A stretch of 64,000 nt of DNA from Leminorella grimontii ATCC 33999 = DSM 5078 (GTDB lineage: Bacteria; Pseudomonadota; Gammaproteobacteria; Enterobacterales; Enterobacteriaceae). How positions within the stretch are numbered: position 1 is the stretch's first letter; each line of letters starts with the position of its first letter. The notes under the pieces are model-generated. The model searched no databases. It saw only the letters and a program-made list of their open reading frames with translations, and was not told the origin of the DNA. Below, one piece after another: positions 9,216 through 19,165 of this stretch. The stretch lies in contig NZ_AUUA01000004.1 in NCBI RefSeq assembly GCF_000439085.1, forward strand, positions 1-64,000. Direction: 5' to 3'. A program made the position numbers and the translations under genes.

Positions 9216-9622
9216 TGGCAAATATCCCGAAACACAACGCGAGCAAGGGTTCCCGCCATCCCCCCTATGCCAATTGAAACGGCGCTAAAGAAAAGGTAGA
9301 TCCATCCGACAACCTTCAGCCCCTCTACTCCCGAAAAATCGACCGCGACGCCCATTTCTCCCTGAATCAAATGTATTAACGACAGCAGTCCGCTTAGCAG
9401 AAGGATATATCCCAGGCTGATTAATAGCGGCGCGTGGGCGCGTCGAAAGTAGGCTAAAAACGACGCGCTGGCCGGGAGGAGCCAAAAAAGGGTTAAGAGT
9501 ATGTTGCGGCTAATGTGGACTCGGTTATACACATAGTCTTGAAAAAGGGATGAGGACCAAAGCAGGAAGCCGCTTATTACGATTATCGTAACGCCGAAGG
9601 CAACGTTTTTTCGCGTTGTCAT
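9212..9622 (-). CDS. hypothetical four-helix inner-membrane protein
   Basis: The 136-residue protein has about four hydrophobic helices (near residues 7-27, 38-58, 66-87 and 104-128) with little soluble sequence. It begins MTTRKNVAFGVTII. It is the first gene of a coupled pair with the hypothetical protein that overlaps its stop codon. I recognise no family. Its promoter must lie in the short gap before the DUF3828 gene, or it is read through from that gene. Confidence 0.6.
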   Translation of the reverse strand: MTTRKNVAFGVTIIVISGFLLWSSSLFQDYVYNRVHISRNILLTLFWLLPASASFLAYFRRAHAPLLISLGYILLLSGLLSLIHLIQGEMGVAVDFSGVEGLKVVGWIYLFFSAVSIGIGGMAGTLARVVFRDICQ

Positions 9623-9639
9623 GGTGACAGTCCTTGTCG

Positions 9640-10506
9640 CTAATTTGTTTCTTTGGATTCTATCTTACACACCTTCCACATCTCTTTATAAGGAACCAGC
9701 GTTACCTTCAGGCGCTTTGCGGGATACTCAACGCCGCCGAGCGTGATGTCGACCTGCGCCTTTTCCGGCGTTTGGTTTATCGGCGCGCTTTTAACGTGCT
9801 GCCAGTCGTCAAGCACGTCCTGAGATTTGGTAAAGTAGTTTCCTTCATCGTCGCCCAGATATTGAATGCGGTAGAGCTGATCCCAAAAGTTGGCCGTGAC
9901 GTAGTTAAGGATGTCCTCGCCGCCCTCCGCCTCTTTTTCGGCGAGCTCCATCGACATATACCAGCGGTAGAATGCTTCGGCCGCTTCCTGCGGCGACTGC
10001 TTGACGGTTTTCTCCGGGCGGGTATCGTTTTCCGTACTGCACGGATCTTTAGCGCCAATGAGGGCGACGTCGGAGATTTTCCACCGCTGTTCCTGCTGCC
10101 TGAGCGTAACGGCCAGCGTTTCTATTGGGGTAGATACGCCCTGAAAGCCGATCTCCACCGTAAGCAGGGCGCTATCGCCGTCAATTGTTTCTGATTTGAC
10201 GTCAACCCGGTTCCAGCTGTCGTCCCAGTATCCGACCTTAAGAAAGTAGTCGATATCGGTTGATTGATGAGGCTTATCCAGACTCTTTTGCTGTTGTTCT
10301 ATCAACGAAGGAGCAAGCAGCCCATCGAGCGTGCTGCGATTCTCCGGCTTAAACACCGTCTCTCCGTCGTAGAGATACCAGCTGTAGAAGTTTTGGACTA
10401 TCTGCGCAGGCGGTAGCGCGGGGGAACTTTGGGCTGAGGTAGTAAATAACCAGAACGCGCCAGCAAAAAAAAGGCGGGAAATAAAGGCGGAAAAATGAAG
10501 TTTCAT
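9640..10506 (-). CDS. secreted protein with two tandem DUF3828 (YbjP-like) domains
   Basis: The 288-residue protein has a signal peptide (MKLHFSAFISRLFFAGAFWL, cleavage near SAQSS) and two similar halves. Each begins with an IVQNFYSWYL or AAEAFYRWYM helix, continues through FLKVGYWDDSW / YFTKSQDVLDDWQ, and ends in a strand run with TLRQQEQRWKISDV / TLVPYKEMWKVCKI. This matches DUF3828, the domain of the lipoprotein YbjP, but without a lipobox. The start at 10506 was chosen because it begins the signal peptide and follows AAAGAG. Periplasmic location is likely; the role is unknown. It is divergent from the Sel1 gene. Confidence 0.7.
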   Translation of the reverse strand: MKLHFSAFISRLFFAGAFWLFTTSAQSSPALPPAQIVQNFYSWYLYDGETVFKPENRSTLDGLLAPSLIEQQQKSLDKPHQSTDIDYFLKVGYWDDSWNRVDVKSETIDGDSALLTVEIGFQGVSTPIETLAVTLRQQEQRWKISDVALIGAKDPCSTENDTRPEKTVKQSPQEAAEAFYRWYMSMELAEKEAEGGEDILNYVTANFWDQLYRIQYLGDDEGNYFTKSQDVLDDWQHVKSAPINQTPEKAQVDITLGGVEYPAKRLKVTLVPYKEMWKVCKIESKETN

Positions 10507-10629
10507 GGTGTGCTCTTTAGCTATACGGCGTAAGCCTGACGCCATTCTAATAAAATAATGTGACTATTTCCCTCGTTTTGTTGTGTATGATTTCTTCAAT
10601 TCAAATGATAACGATGACGGAGTTCGTCA

Positions 10630-11403
10630 ATGAATCAGCGGCTGCTTTCTCTTTTCGTTGGCGGCGCCTTTTGGGCGCTTGCCGCGTTTGCTTCGGCCCA
10701 ACCTACGCTCGCCGAGCTGGAAAAGCAGGCTGCCGAAGGAAGCGTCGAAGCGATGTTTCGCCTCGGGCAAGCCTATGATGAGGGGCAAGGCGTTTTACAG
10801 GACTACCCTCGAGCGCTTGACTGGTATTACAAGGCGGCAGACAGAGGAAACGTTGACGCGCTTTATCGGCTAGGCGTTATGTTTGAGAAGGGCCTGGGCG
10901 TGCCCCAAAACTATCCGCAGGCGATGATGTGGTACGAACAGGCTGCGAAGCTCGGCAGCGCCGACGCGCAGTTTACGCTCGGCATGATGTACGACTTTGG
11001 CCGCGGGCTGCCGAAAAACTACCGTAAGGCGCGGGAGTTCTACCAGCAGGCGGCCGAGCAGGGGCATGCGATGGCGCAGTTCAACCTGGCGTCTATCTAC
11101 GATAACGCTCAGGGCGTTCCGCAGGATTTTGCCGTCGCCGCAAAGTGGTACCAAAAGGCCGCTGAACAGGGCGTTTGGGAAGCCCAGTTTAACCTGGCCG
11201 GGCTCTATTTTTACGGCGAGGGCGTAGCGCAGGATTACGTTCAGTCCTACGCCTGGTACTCGGCAGCGGAAGCGGTTATCGGCTATAGCGAAGCGAAGGT
11301 GAAGCAGTTGGAGATAGCGCAAAAGCTGAGCCCGCAGGACGTCGAACGAGCAAAAGCGCGGGCGAGCGACTATGTGGAAAAATATGCAAGGGTGAGAAAG
11401 TAG
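10630..11403 (+). CDS. periplasmic Sel1-repeat protein
   Basis: The 257-residue protein has a signal peptide (about 1-23, cleavage after FASA). It then has five 36-residue Sel1-like repeats between about residues 36 and 215, with the pattern AxxxLGxxYxxGxGVxxDxxxAxxWYxxAAxxG, and ends in a charged helix. Sel1 repeats form alpha-solenoids for protein-protein contacts and are common in periplasmic scaffold or signalling proteins. It is transcribed away from the DUF3828 gene. Partner and function are not visible. Confidence 0.85.
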   Translation: MNQRLLSLFVGGAFWALAAFASAQPTLAELEKQAAEGSVEAMFRLGQAYDEGQGVLQDYPRALDWYYKAADRGNVDALYRLGVMFEKGLGVPQNYPQAMMWYEQAAKLGSADAQFTLGMMYDFGRGLPKNYRKAREFYQQAAEQGHAMAQFNLASIYDNAQGVPQDFAVAAKWYQKAAEQGVWEAQFNLAGLYFYGEGVAQDYVQSYAWYSAAEAVIGYSEAKVKQLEIAQKLSPQDVERAKARASDYVEKYARVRK

Positions 11404-11404
11404 C

Positions 11405-11434
11405 AATACGCGCGGGGAATTACCCGCGCGTATT
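11405..11434. terminator. bidirectional terminator between Sel1 gene and DASS transporter
   Basis: A perfect 12-base inverted repeat (AATACGCGCGGG, six-base loop) separates the convergent genes. Confidence 0.75.
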
Positions 11435-11439
11435 CTTCC

Positions 11440-12819
11440 TCACTTCCAAAATGTCCACGCAAACATCGTAATCACCGCAATACTCACCAAATTTAACCAG
11501 AAGCCGACCTTGATCATGTCCATCTGCCGGAAAAAGCCGGAGCCGAACACGATAGCGTTAGGCGGCGTCGCTACCGGCAGCATGAAGGCACAGGATGCGC
11601 CAAAGCCAATGATGAGCGTCAGCGCGGCCGGGGGCATACCCAGCGCTTCGGCGACGGTGGCAAATACCGGTACCAGCAGCGCGGCGCTGGCAGTGTTGCT
11701 GGTAAACTCGGTCAGAAAGATAATCAGCGTCGCCACGGCCAGCATGATGATAAACCAGTGGCTGGCGCCAAACAGATCGGCAATGCCGTTCGCCATCACC
11801 ACGCTTGCGCCGGAGTCTTTCAGAATGGCGCTCAGCGTTAGCCCGCCGCCGAACAGAATCAGCACGCCCCATTCCGTATTTTCCTGGATCTGCTTCCAGT
11901 TCGCCACGCCGCTGACGCTGATAAGCACCGCAGCGCCAACGGCGATAAGCGAATCGAACTGAGAAACGCCGCCGAGCGCCTTGCTGATTTGGGCGCTGAA
12001 TATCCAGCATACGACCGTCAGAGCAAAGATCGCCATCGCTAACAGGCGAGGCTGCGTCCATTCGATTTCCTCACGCTTTATTTCAACTTTATGCGACAGG
12101 TTGGGGCGAAGGATAAGCCACAGCAGGCCGATCATCACCGGCATCAGTATCAGCATGATGGGAATGCCGTATTTCATCCAGGTGAAGAAGTCCAGGCCGA
12201 GCGCCGCAGCCGCTATCGCGTTTGGCGGGCTGCCGACGATGGTGCCGAAGCCGCCGATGCTGGCGCTGTAGGCAATACCCAGCAGGAGGAAAATAAAGGT
12301 CCGGCGATCTTTTTCCGGGTCAAGGCTGGTCAGAATGCCCAGCGCCAGCGGCAGCATCATGGCGGCGGTGGCGGTGTTGCTTATCCACATCGACAGCAGT
12401 GCAGTGACGCCAAACAGCATCAGCACCGCGACGTTAAGCCTCCCTTTAGCCAGCATCAGTACGCGGTTGGCAATCAGCCGGTCGATGCCCTGAATGTGGA
12501 GCGCGGTGGCCAACGCAAAGCCGCCGAAGAAAAGAAAGATGATGGGGTTAGAAAAAGACTTCAGCGCGCCGTCCGCGTTAAGCAGGCCGAAGGCGACCGC
12601 CATTAGCGGGATAAGCAGCGCGGTAATGGTGATGTGGATAGCTTCCGTCAGCCACAGCACGCCGATAAAGCACATCAGCGCCAATCCGAGATTGGCCTTT
12701 TCGTTAAAGGGAAGGGTATTGAGCAAAATAATCAACAGCACAATATCCACGGCGAGAATCGCCAGGCCGCGGGCAGACGGCGGCGTCGTAATGGCGGGGG
12801 TTAGCGGTGTCGTCTCCAT
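11440..12819 (-). CDS. DASS-family (SLC13) anion:sodium symporter
   Basis: The 459-residue membrane protein has about 11-12 hydrophobic segments and the two SNT motifs of DASS transporters, SNTATAAMMLP and SNTASAALLVP, plus the paired SPPNAI and TPPNAI loops. Family members carry di- and tricarboxylates or sulfate across the inner membrane, usually with sodium. The start at 12819 follows AGGAGG closely; an upstream in-frame ATG overlaps that site. Its place between the sulfate genes invites a sulfate role, but the conserved motifs equally fit C4-dicarboxylates such as the substrate of the hydro-lyase at 1.2-2.7 kb. Confidence 0.85.
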   Translation of the reverse strand: METTPLTPAITTPPSARGLAILAVDIVLLIILLNTLPFNEKANLGLALMCFIGVLWLTEAIHITITALLIPLMAVAFGLLNADGALKSFSNPIIFLFFGGFALATALHIQGIDRLIANRVLMLAKGRLNVAVLMLFGVTALLSMWISNTATAAMMLPLALGILTSLDPEKDRRTFIFLLLGIAYSASIGGFGTIVGSPPNAIAAAALGLDFFTWMKYGIPIMLILMPVMIGLLWLILRPNLSHKVEIKREEIEWTQPRLLAMAIFALTVVCWIFSAQISKALGGVSQFDSLIAVGAAVLISVSGVANWKQIQENTEWGVLILFGGGLTLSAILKDSGASVVMANGIADLFGASHWFIIMLAVATLIIFLTEFTSNTASAALLVPVFATVAEALGMPPAALTLIIGFGASCAFMLPVATPPNAIVFGSGFFRQMDMIKVGFWLNLVSIAVITMFAWTFWK

Positions 12820-13218
12820 AGCGTCCTCCTGTGTATACAAAATGTTTCATTTGTTAACTCCAAGTAAAATTAAGCACGGAAAAGCGTTGGAGGAAATGTT
12901 TAAGGTATAAAAGTGAGAGGTGACACCATTCAATAAGTCAGATTTATTGTTTAAATGCTGGTCATGTATCTGTTTTAAATTTTGGAAAAAATTAATTTAT
13001 TTTGTGTTTATTCCATTTTGATTGTTTTTTGATCTCTTTGCATATTTCAGTTAATGCGTGTGCGCCCCTGTGGGGCTAAAGGCAAAAAGCGCTCTGAGCA
13101 AAATTTCTTATCCCCCTTCATTCCATCCCGCTATATCAAATTCCTTTTCATCATTTCATTCCTTTTTCCCCTCTCTCTATAGTCGAGCTATCGCTTTGTT
13201 AATGAACGGAAGGTCAAC
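12820..13218. promoter_or_regulatory. AT-rich divergent promoter region of cysG operon and DASS gene
   Basis: No gene was seen in these 399 bases. The central part (about 12920-13055) is very AT-rich, as in CysB-activated promoters. A TATAGT sequence near 13181, about 38 bases before the cysG start, could be a -10 element. CysB binding is expected for this operon but was not demonstrated here. Confidence 0.4.
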
Positions 13219-14643
13219 GTGGACTATTTACCCCTGTTTGCCGATTTGCACCACCGCCCCGTGCTGGTGGTGGGCGCAGGCGAGGTGGCGGCGCGCAAGG
13301 TCAGCCTGCTGCTTGACGCCGGCGCTGAAGTCGCCGTGGTTGCCCAAAGGCTGGGGAAAGAGATTGCTCAGCGGCTGGATGAAGGGCAGATACGCTGGCT
13401 GGCCGTTGAATTTGAGGCCGAGCAGCTTGACGACGTGTTTCTCGTCATCGCGGCGACCGACGACGCGCTTTTAAACGCCCGCGTGTTTCAGGCTGCCAAC
13501 CAGCGCCGCAGGCTGGTTAACGTGGTGGACGACCCCAACCGCTGCTCGTTTATTTTTCCTTCTATTATCGACCGTTCGCCGCTGGTGGTGGCGGTGTCTT
13601 CCGGCGGCAAAGCGCCGGTGCTGGCGCGGCTTCTGCGCGAAAAATTAGAGGCATTGCTTCCGGAAAGCCTGGGGCTTTGCGCTGACATTGCGGGCCGCTG
13701 GCGCGATCGGGTGAAAAAACGGCTGTCGTCAGTCTCTGAACGCCGCCGCTTTTGGGAGCGCCTGTTCAACGGGCGTTTTACCTCGCTGGTGGAAGCGCAT
13801 CGCTTGGAAGAAGCCGAAGCCGAGCTTGCCGACACCCTTGCCGGGCACGTTTCTTCGGGGGGCGAAGTCACGCTGGTCGGCGCCGGGCCGGGCGATGCCG
13901 GGCTTTTGACGCTAAACGGCCTGCGGGCGATACAGCAGGCGGACGTCGTACTGTACGACTCGCTGGTGACGGAGGACATCCTCAATTTAATACGCCGTGA
14001 CGCCGAACGCATCAGCGTCGGCAAGCGTGCTGGTGCGCACAGCGTGGCTCAAGAAGAAACCAATCGGCTGTTGGTGGAATTGGCGAAGAAGGGTAAGCGA
14101 GTCGTCAGGTTGAAGGGCGGCGATCCATTTATTTTTGGCCGCGGCGGCGAAGAGCTTGAAACGCTGGTCGAGGCAGGTATTCCCTATCGGGTCGTTCCTG
14201 GGGTAACGGCGGCCGCTGGCGCCGCTGCTTATGCCGGGATCCCTCTGACCCATCGAGAGCACGCGCAGAGCGTCACCCTGATTACTGGCCACGCTCAGGC
14301 GGGCGCTCAGGGGCTGGACTGGGGACAGCTGGCGCAGGGGAAACAAACCCTGGCGGTGTATATGGGCACGCTGAAGGCGGGAGATATACAGAAGCGGCTG
14401 ATAGAAAACGGGCGCGAGCCATCGACGCCGGTAGCGGTGATTGGCCGTGGCACGCGCGCCGATCAGCAGGTGCTGAGCGGTAGCCTGGGGGATCTTGAGA
14501 TGCTGGCGAAGCGCGCCCCGACGCCGGCGCTGCTGGTGATTGGCGAAGTGGCGGCCCTGCACGCGAAGCTTGGCTGGTTTGGCGAACGGTCAGCGGGTGA
14601 GGATATTCAACGCCCCGCGCTCGCGGCCGTCGGCAGTAAATAA
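13219..14643 (+). CDS. cysG: siroheme synthase (trifunctional)
   Basis: CysG turns uroporphyrinogen III into siroheme by two methylations, an NAD-dependent oxidation and iron chelation. The 474-residue protein has the N-terminal oxidase/ferrochelatase module (Rossmann motif [35 protein letters not shown]) and the C-terminal SUMT methyltransferase ([36 protein letters not shown]). It starts at a GTG preceded by GGAAGG. It is about 17 residues longer than E. coli CysG at the C-terminus. It heads cysG-cysD-cysN-cysC, so cofactor supply for CysI is coupled to sulfate activation. Confidence 0.95.
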   Translation: MDYLPLFADLHHRPVLVVGAGEVAARKVSLLLDAGAEVAVVAQRLGKEIAQRLDEGQIRWLAVEFEAEQLDDVFLVIAATDDALLNARVFQAANQRRRLVNVVDDPNRCSFIFPSIIDRSPLVVAVSSGGKAPVLARLLREKLEALLPESLGLCADIAGRWRDRVKKRLSSVSERRRFWERLFNGRFTSLVEAHRLEEAEAELADTLAGHVSSGGEVTLVGAGPGDAGLLTLNGLRAIQQADVVLYDSLVTEDILNLIRRDAERISVGKRAGAHSVAQEETNRLLVELAKKGKRVVRLKGGDPFIFGRGGEELETLVEAGIPYRVVPGVTAAAGAAAYAGIPLTHREHAQSVTLITGHAQAGAQGLDWGQLAQGKQTLAVYMGTLKAGDIQKRLIENGREPSTPVAVIGRGTRADQQVLSGSLGDLEMLAKRAPTPALLVIGEVAALHAKLGWFGERSAGEDIQRPALAAVGSK

Positions 14644-14658
14644 CAGAGGATAGATAAG

Positions 14659-15567
14659 GTGAACGAAAAACGGTTGACCCACCTGCGCCAGCTTGAGGCG
14701 GAGAGTATTCACATCATTCGCGAAGTCGCGGCCGAGTTTTCCAATCCGGTCATGCTTTATTCCATCGGCAAAGACTCTTCGGTGATGCTGCATTTAGCGC
14801 GCAAGGCCTTTTATCCCGGTCGGCTGCCGTTTCCTCTGCTGCACGTCGACACCGGCTGGAAGTTTCGGGAGATGTATCGGTTTCGCGATGAAACGGCCAA
14901 GAAGTTCGGCTTGGAGCTGCTGGTTCACCGCAACCCGGACGGCGTGGCGATGGGGATTAATCCCTTCGTGCACGGCAGCAGTAAGCATACCGACATCATG
15001 AAAACCGAAGGGCTCAAGCAGGCGCTGAATAAATACGGCTTTGACGCCGCGTTCGGCGGGGCCAGGCGTGATGAAGAGGCCTCCCGCGCGAAGGAGCGGA
15101 TCTATTCGTTTCGCGACGGCCACCACAGGTGGGACCCCAAAAACCAGCGGCCCGAGCTTTGGCGCAACTATAACGGCCAGATAGACAAAGGCGAAAGCAT
15201 CCGCGTATTTCCCCTTTCCAACTGGACCGAGCTGGACATTTGGCAGTACATCTTTTTAGAAAATATCGACATCGTGCCGCTGTATCTGGCCAAAGAGCGG
15301 CCGATTCTGGAGCGAGACGGCATGCTGATGATGGTGGACGACGACCGGATCGACCTTAAGCCGGGCGAGGTGATTGCTCAGCGCAAAGTCCGCTTCAGAA
15401 CGCTGGGCTGTTGGCCTCTGACCGGCGCCGTGGAGTCCGAGGCGACAACGCTGCCTTCGATCATCGAAGAGATGCTAGTGTCGACCACCAGCGAGCGTCA
15501 GGGGCGAGTGATCGACCGCGACAAGGCGGGATCGATGGAGCTGAAAAAACGCCAGGGCTATTTCTAA
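14659..15567 (+). CDS. cysD: sulfate adenylyltransferase subunit 2
   Basis: CysD with the GTPase CysN makes adenosine 5'-phosphosulfate from sulfate and ATP. The PP-loop [13 protein letters not shown] is near residues 36-48; [16 protein letters not shown] and the C-terminal KKRQGYF are typical. At 302 residues it has the normal length. It starts at GTG with AGAGGAT about eight bases upstream. It lies 15 bases after cysG and 9 bases before cysN in one operon. Confidence 0.96.
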   Translation: MNEKRLTHLRQLEAESIHIIREVAAEFSNPVMLYSIGKDSSVMLHLARKAFYPGRLPFPLLHVDTGWKFREMYRFRDETAKKFGLELLVHRNPDGVAMGINPFVHGSSKHTDIMKTEGLKQALNKYGFDAAFGGARRDEEASRAKERIYSFRDGHHRWDPKNQRPELWRNYNGQIDKGESIRVFPLSNWTELDIWQYIFLENIDIVPLYLAKERPILERDGMLMMVDDDRIDLKPGEVIAQRKVRFRTLGCWPLTGAVESEATTLPSIIEEMLVSTTSERQGRVIDRDKAGSMELKKRQGYF

Positions 15568-15576
15568 GGGGAACCC

Positions 15577-17037
15577 ATGAGCACGACAACATCTTCTATT
15601 AACGACGCGGTAGCGAAGCAGATTGCCGCGCAGGGCGGCGTGGAAGCCTATCTCTATGCGCAACAGCACAAGGGGCTGCTGCGTTTTTTGACCTGCGGCA
15701 GCGTCGACGACGGTAAAAGCACGCTGATTGGCCGACTGCTGCATGATACCCGGCAGATCTATCAAGATCAGCTAAATACGCTGCACAGCGACAGTCGCCG
15801 CATCGGTACCGCCGGGGAAAAGCTGGATCTGGCGCTGCTGGTGGACGGCCTGCAGGCCGAGCGCGAGCAGGGCATCACCATTGACGTGGCCTACCGCTAT
15901 TTTTCCACCGAAAGGCGAAAGTTCATCATCGCCGACACGCCGGGGCACGAGCAGTACACCCGCAATATGGCGACCGGCGCGTCGACCTGCGACGTGGCTA
16001 TCGTGCTGATTGACGCCCGCAAAGGCGTATTGGATCAGACCCGTCGTCACAGCTTTATCGCTACGCTGTTGGGCATTCGCCACCTGATTGTGGCGGTCAA
16101 TAAAATGGATCTGGTGGACTACCGGCAGTCGAGGTTTGAGGAAATTTGCAGCCAGTATCTGAGCTTCGCCGAACGCCTGCCGGGTGCGGCGACCTTTAGC
16201 TTTGTCCCGATCTCCGCGTTGGACGGCGATAACGTGGTTGAGGCCGGGGAACATATGCCCTGGTATGAGGGCGACACCCTGCTGGCGCAGCTGGAAACCG
16301 TAGACGTTGAGCGCGACGGGGCCGACGCGCCGCTGCGCTTTCCCGTGCAGTACGTTAACCGGCCTAACCTGGACTTTCGCGGCTACGCCGGCACTATTGC
16401 GTCCGGCACGGTGCAGGTAGGGCAGGCGGTTCGAGCGCTGCCGTCCGGCGTGGTGAGCCGCATCAAGTCTATCGTCACCTTTGACGGCGAGCTGGCGAAA
16501 GCCTCCGCCGGGGAGGCGGTGACGCTGGTGCTGGAAGACGAAGTGGACGTGAGCCGAGGCGATCTGCTGGTTGCCGAAGACGACGCTGCCCTACAGGCCG
16601 TTTGGGGCGCGGAGGTCGACGTCGTCTGGATGACGGAAGCGCCGCTGACGCCGGGCCATCGTTACGACATCAAGCTGGCCGGTAAAAAAAGCCGGGCGCA
16701 CGTCGAGCGCATCGCCTATCAGTACGACATCAATACCCTTGAGCAGCGAGACTCGCGGGCTCTGGCGCTAAACGCCATCGGTACCGTCAGCGTCGCGTTT
16801 GACGAGCCGCTTTTATTAGACCGCTATGAAACCTGCCGGGAAACCGGAAGCTTTATCTTTATCGATCCGCTGACCAACGTCACCGTCGGCGCGGGGCTGG
16901 TGCGCACGCCGGGGATCGCTTCCGCCCCTTCGTTGGTTGAGTCGTCTAACGACCGAGAGTTTGAAAAGGCGCTCAACGCCCTGATCCGTCGCCACTACCC
17001 GCACTGGCACGCGCGCGACATCAGCGGGGAAGGGTAG
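15577..17037 (+). CDS. cysN: sulfate adenylyltransferase subunit 1 (GTPase)
   Basis: CysN hydrolyses GTP to drive the unfavourable sulfate adenylylation by CysD. The translation-factor GTPase motifs are in order: GSVDDGKST (G1), DTPGHEQYT (G3), NKMD (G4), followed by EF-Tu-like beta-barrel domains. Length is 486 residues against 475 in E. coli. CysN and CysC are separate proteins here, not the NodQ-type fusion. It is preceded by a good AGGGGA ribosome site. Confidence 0.96.
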   Translation: MSTTTSSINDAVAKQIAAQGGVEAYLYAQQHKGLLRFLTCGSVDDGKSTLIGRLLHDTRQIYQDQLNTLHSDSRRIGTAGEKLDLALLVDGLQAEREQGITIDVAYRYFSTERRKFIIADTPGHEQYTRNMATGASTCDVAIVLIDARKGVLDQTRRHSFIATLLGIRHLIVAVNKMDLVDYRQSRFEEICSQYLSFAERLPGAATFSFVPISALDGDNVVEAGEHMPWYEGDTLLAQLETVDVERDGADAPLRFPVQYVNRPNLDFRGYAGTIASGTVQVGQAVRALPSGVVSRIKSIVTFDGELAKASAGEAVTLVLEDEVDVSRGDLLVAEDDAALQAVWGAEVDVVWMTEAPLTPGHRYDIKLAGKKSRAHVERIAYQYDINTLEQRDSRALALNAIGTVSVAFDEPLLLDRYETCRETGSFIFIDPLTNVTVGAGLVRTPGIASAPSLVESSNDREFEKALNALIRRHYPHWHARDISGEG

Positions 17038-17041
17038 CGAA

Positions 17042-17644
17042 ATGGCCGATAACATCGTCTGGCACGCTTACGCCGTATCTAGGCAGGACCGCGAGGGGCT
17101 TAACGGCCACCTCGGCGCGCTGGTCTGGCTGACCGGGCTGTCTGGCTCGGGCAAGTCGACTATTGCCGGGGCGCTTGAACAGGCGCTGCACCAGCTGAGG
17201 GTGAGAACCTACCTGCTGGACGGCGACAACCTGCGCCACGGCCTGTGTCGTGATTTAGGGTTTTCCGAGCGGGACCGGCAGGAGAACATTCGCCGCGTCG
17301 GCGAAGCTGCAGCACTGATGGTCGACGCCGGGCTGGTGGCGATCGCGGCCTTTATTTCGCCCTACCGTCAGGATCGGGCGGAGATTGCCGAAAGGCTGCC
17401 GGAAGGGCGGTTTATTGAAGTGTTTGTCGATACGCCCTTGGAAGAGTGCGAGCGCCGCGACCCGAAGGGCCTCTACCAAAGGGCGCGCCGGGGCGAAATC
17501 CCTCAGTTTACCGGCATCGATCTGCCGTACGAACCGCCGCTAGAGCCAGCTGTGCGTCTCGACGGCCAAAGGCCGGTGGAAGAACTGGTGGCGCAGCTGG
17601 TGGCTGCGCTGCGGGAGCGGGGGATTGTTGGAGCGAATAGGTAA
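17042..17644 (+). CDS. cysC: adenylyl-sulfate kinase
   Basis: CysC phosphorylates APS to PAPS, the substrate of CysH. The P-loop GLSGSGKST is near residues 37-45; [11 protein letters not shown] and FISPYRQDR follow, and the 200-residue length is normal. It is the last gene of the operon, starting four bases after cysN. A GCTGAC...GTCAGC hairpin follows within 40 bases of the stop, and the CRISPR leader begins soon after. Confidence 0.96.
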   Translation: MADNIVWHAYAVSRQDREGLNGHLGALVWLTGLSGSGKSTIAGALEQALHQLRVRTYLLDGDNLRHGLCRDLGFSERDRQENIRRVGEAAALMVDAGLVAIAAFISPYRQDRAEIAERLPEGRFIEVFVDTPLEECERRDPKGLYQRARRGEIPQFTGIDLPYEPPLEPAVRLDGQRPVEELVAQLVAALRERGIVGANR

Positions 17645-17739
17645 GAAAGTAGAAAGCAGGCTGACGCGCAGCGGCTTTTGTCAGCATGTTGGCAGTAAGC
17701 GGAGAGGATGAACCGCTGCTGTCGGACTGAGTGCCAGCA

Positions 17740-17966
17740 GTTATCTCACTATTTATTTGATTATTAATGATAAAGATGAAATTTTTCCACCGGAATGTTT
17801 GACCCTATGGCTAAAATAAAACCGTTCCGGTAGATTAAGGGAGAACGTTAGGCGTGATATTTTTTTCTATAGTGATTAATGGGTTAGCGTTCTTTAAAAA
17901 TAGGGATATGCTGGTGGACTTTATTGGTGGATAAAACATTTTTAAAATCAATTGGATAGTTTTAGA
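17740..17966 (+). promoter_or_regulatory. CRISPR leader
   Basis: This AT-rich stretch, strongly so from 17860 to 17966, directly precedes the first repeat. It lies at the end of the array where the repeats are perfectly conserved, so it is the leader; transcription and spacer acquisition should run left to right. The preceding stretch 17645-17739 shows only the cysC end hairpin. No gene is seen in the interval. Confidence 0.7.
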
Positions 17967-18911
17967 GAGTTCCCCGCGCCAGCGGGGATAAACCGTAACG
18001 CGATACAGCAGAGATCGAGCCAAACGCGAGTTCCCCGCGCCAGCGGGGATAAACCGTCAGCCACCCAGGCATAAGCATCTTCGCCTGGGAGTTCCCCGCG
18101 CCAGCGGGGATAAACCGTAGATCCGGGTTGATAATGCTTCAGTGCTGGAGAGTTCCCCGCGCCAGCGGGGATAAACCGGGATGCAATGGATTGCAGAACG
18201 CTACGCCTCTGAGTTCCCCGCGCCAGCGGGGATAAACCGGACTGATAACCACTCTACAGAAGCGTAGAAATGAGTTCCCCGCGCCAGCGGGGATAAACCG
18301 AAACCGGGTATACTAAGTTCACGTTCATGCGCGAGTTCCCCGCGCCAGCGGGGATAAACCGTGTTCACATCAGTAACGCTGTGTTTCGCGGTAGAGTTCC
18401 CCGCGCCAGCGGGGATAAACCGCTGAACGTCGAAGCCGGCCTCTGTGGCCGCATGAGTTCCCCGCGCCAGCGGGGATAAACCGAATGTATATATATTATT
18501 TATAGGCAGAAGTCAGAGTTCCCCGCGCCAGCGGGGATAAACCGCCAGGATCATGCGACAATTCCAGCGCAGTTGCGAGTTCCCCGCGCCAGCGGGGATA
18601 AACCGGGCAAAAAGCCGGTGAAGATGTTCCGCCGCCTGAGTTCCCCGCGCCAGCGGGGATAAACCGTCCGTTAACGATCAAGACCCGGTGATGTCAATGA
18701 GTTCCCCGCGCCAGCGGGGATAAACCGGTCACGCGGTAGCCGCGATCGGCGGTCCATAAGAGTTCCCCGCGTTAGCGGGGATAAACCGCGGCCTTCCGCT
18801 TTCCAATAGGGATATTATACGAGTTCCCCGCGCTAGCGGGGATAAACCGGCAGAACGTCGCGAATTGATGCGTCGGCATGGCGAGTTCCCCGCGTCAGCG
18901 GGGATAATAAA
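17967..18911 (+). CRISPR. type I-E CRISPR array, 16 repeats, 15 spacers
   Basis: Repeats are 29 bases, beginning GAGTTCCCCGCGCC and ending GGGGATAAACCG, the enterobacterial type I-E repeat with a GC-rich palindromic core. They start at 17967 and recur every 61 bases to 18821 with 32-base spacers; the last spacer is 33 bases and the last repeat starts at 18883. Repeats 1-13 are identical. Repeat 14 has GTTAGC, repeat 15 GCTAGC, and repeat 16 GTCAGC with three extra bases near its 3' end, so decay lies at the trailer (right) end. No cas gene is found in the window; Cas1-3 and Cascade must be elsewhere or absent. Confidence 0.98.
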
Positions 18912-18918
18912 CCCCAAA

Positions 18919-19095
18919 TTATTTTTCTGACTCAATACCGCGCCGATCCAGCTCTCTGCGTAGTAACCGTTTAATCCAGCCAGCCTTATTGTCATCGCCA
19001 TCTTCTTTCATGGCGATAGTCAGCCTTTCCGATAAATCAGCATCTAGGCGAAGTTGCACGACGTATCGCTCTTTTTGATGTTCGTTGGTTGACAT
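18919..19095 (-). CDS. small ribbon-helix-helix (Arc-like) protein
   Basis: This 58-residue gene begins MSTNEHQKERYVVQLRLD and contains ERLTIAMKEDG and KAGWIKRLLRREL: a short basic strand followed by two helices, the pattern of Arc/MetJ-type DNA-binding proteins. GAGTG lies about seven bases upstream of the ATG. The stop lies eight bases from the last CRISPR repeat. It diverges from the small two-gene operon at 19228 and is a plausible repressor of it. Confidence 0.65.
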   Translation of the reverse strand: MSTNEHQKERYVVQLRLDADLSERLTIAMKEDGDDNKAGWIKRLLRRELDRRGIESEK

Positions 19096-19165
19096 TGGTT
19101 ATCACTCATGTATATTTTGTTTGCTGGTTTTAAATGTACATCAATGTATAGCAATCAGTAAAGCA

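Noticed and set aside
17835..18681. Minus-strand frames across the CRISPR array with repeated VYPRWRGEL-like peptides
   Set aside because: They are translations of the CRISPR repeats themselves; the periodic peptide follows the 61-base unit and has no ribosome sites.
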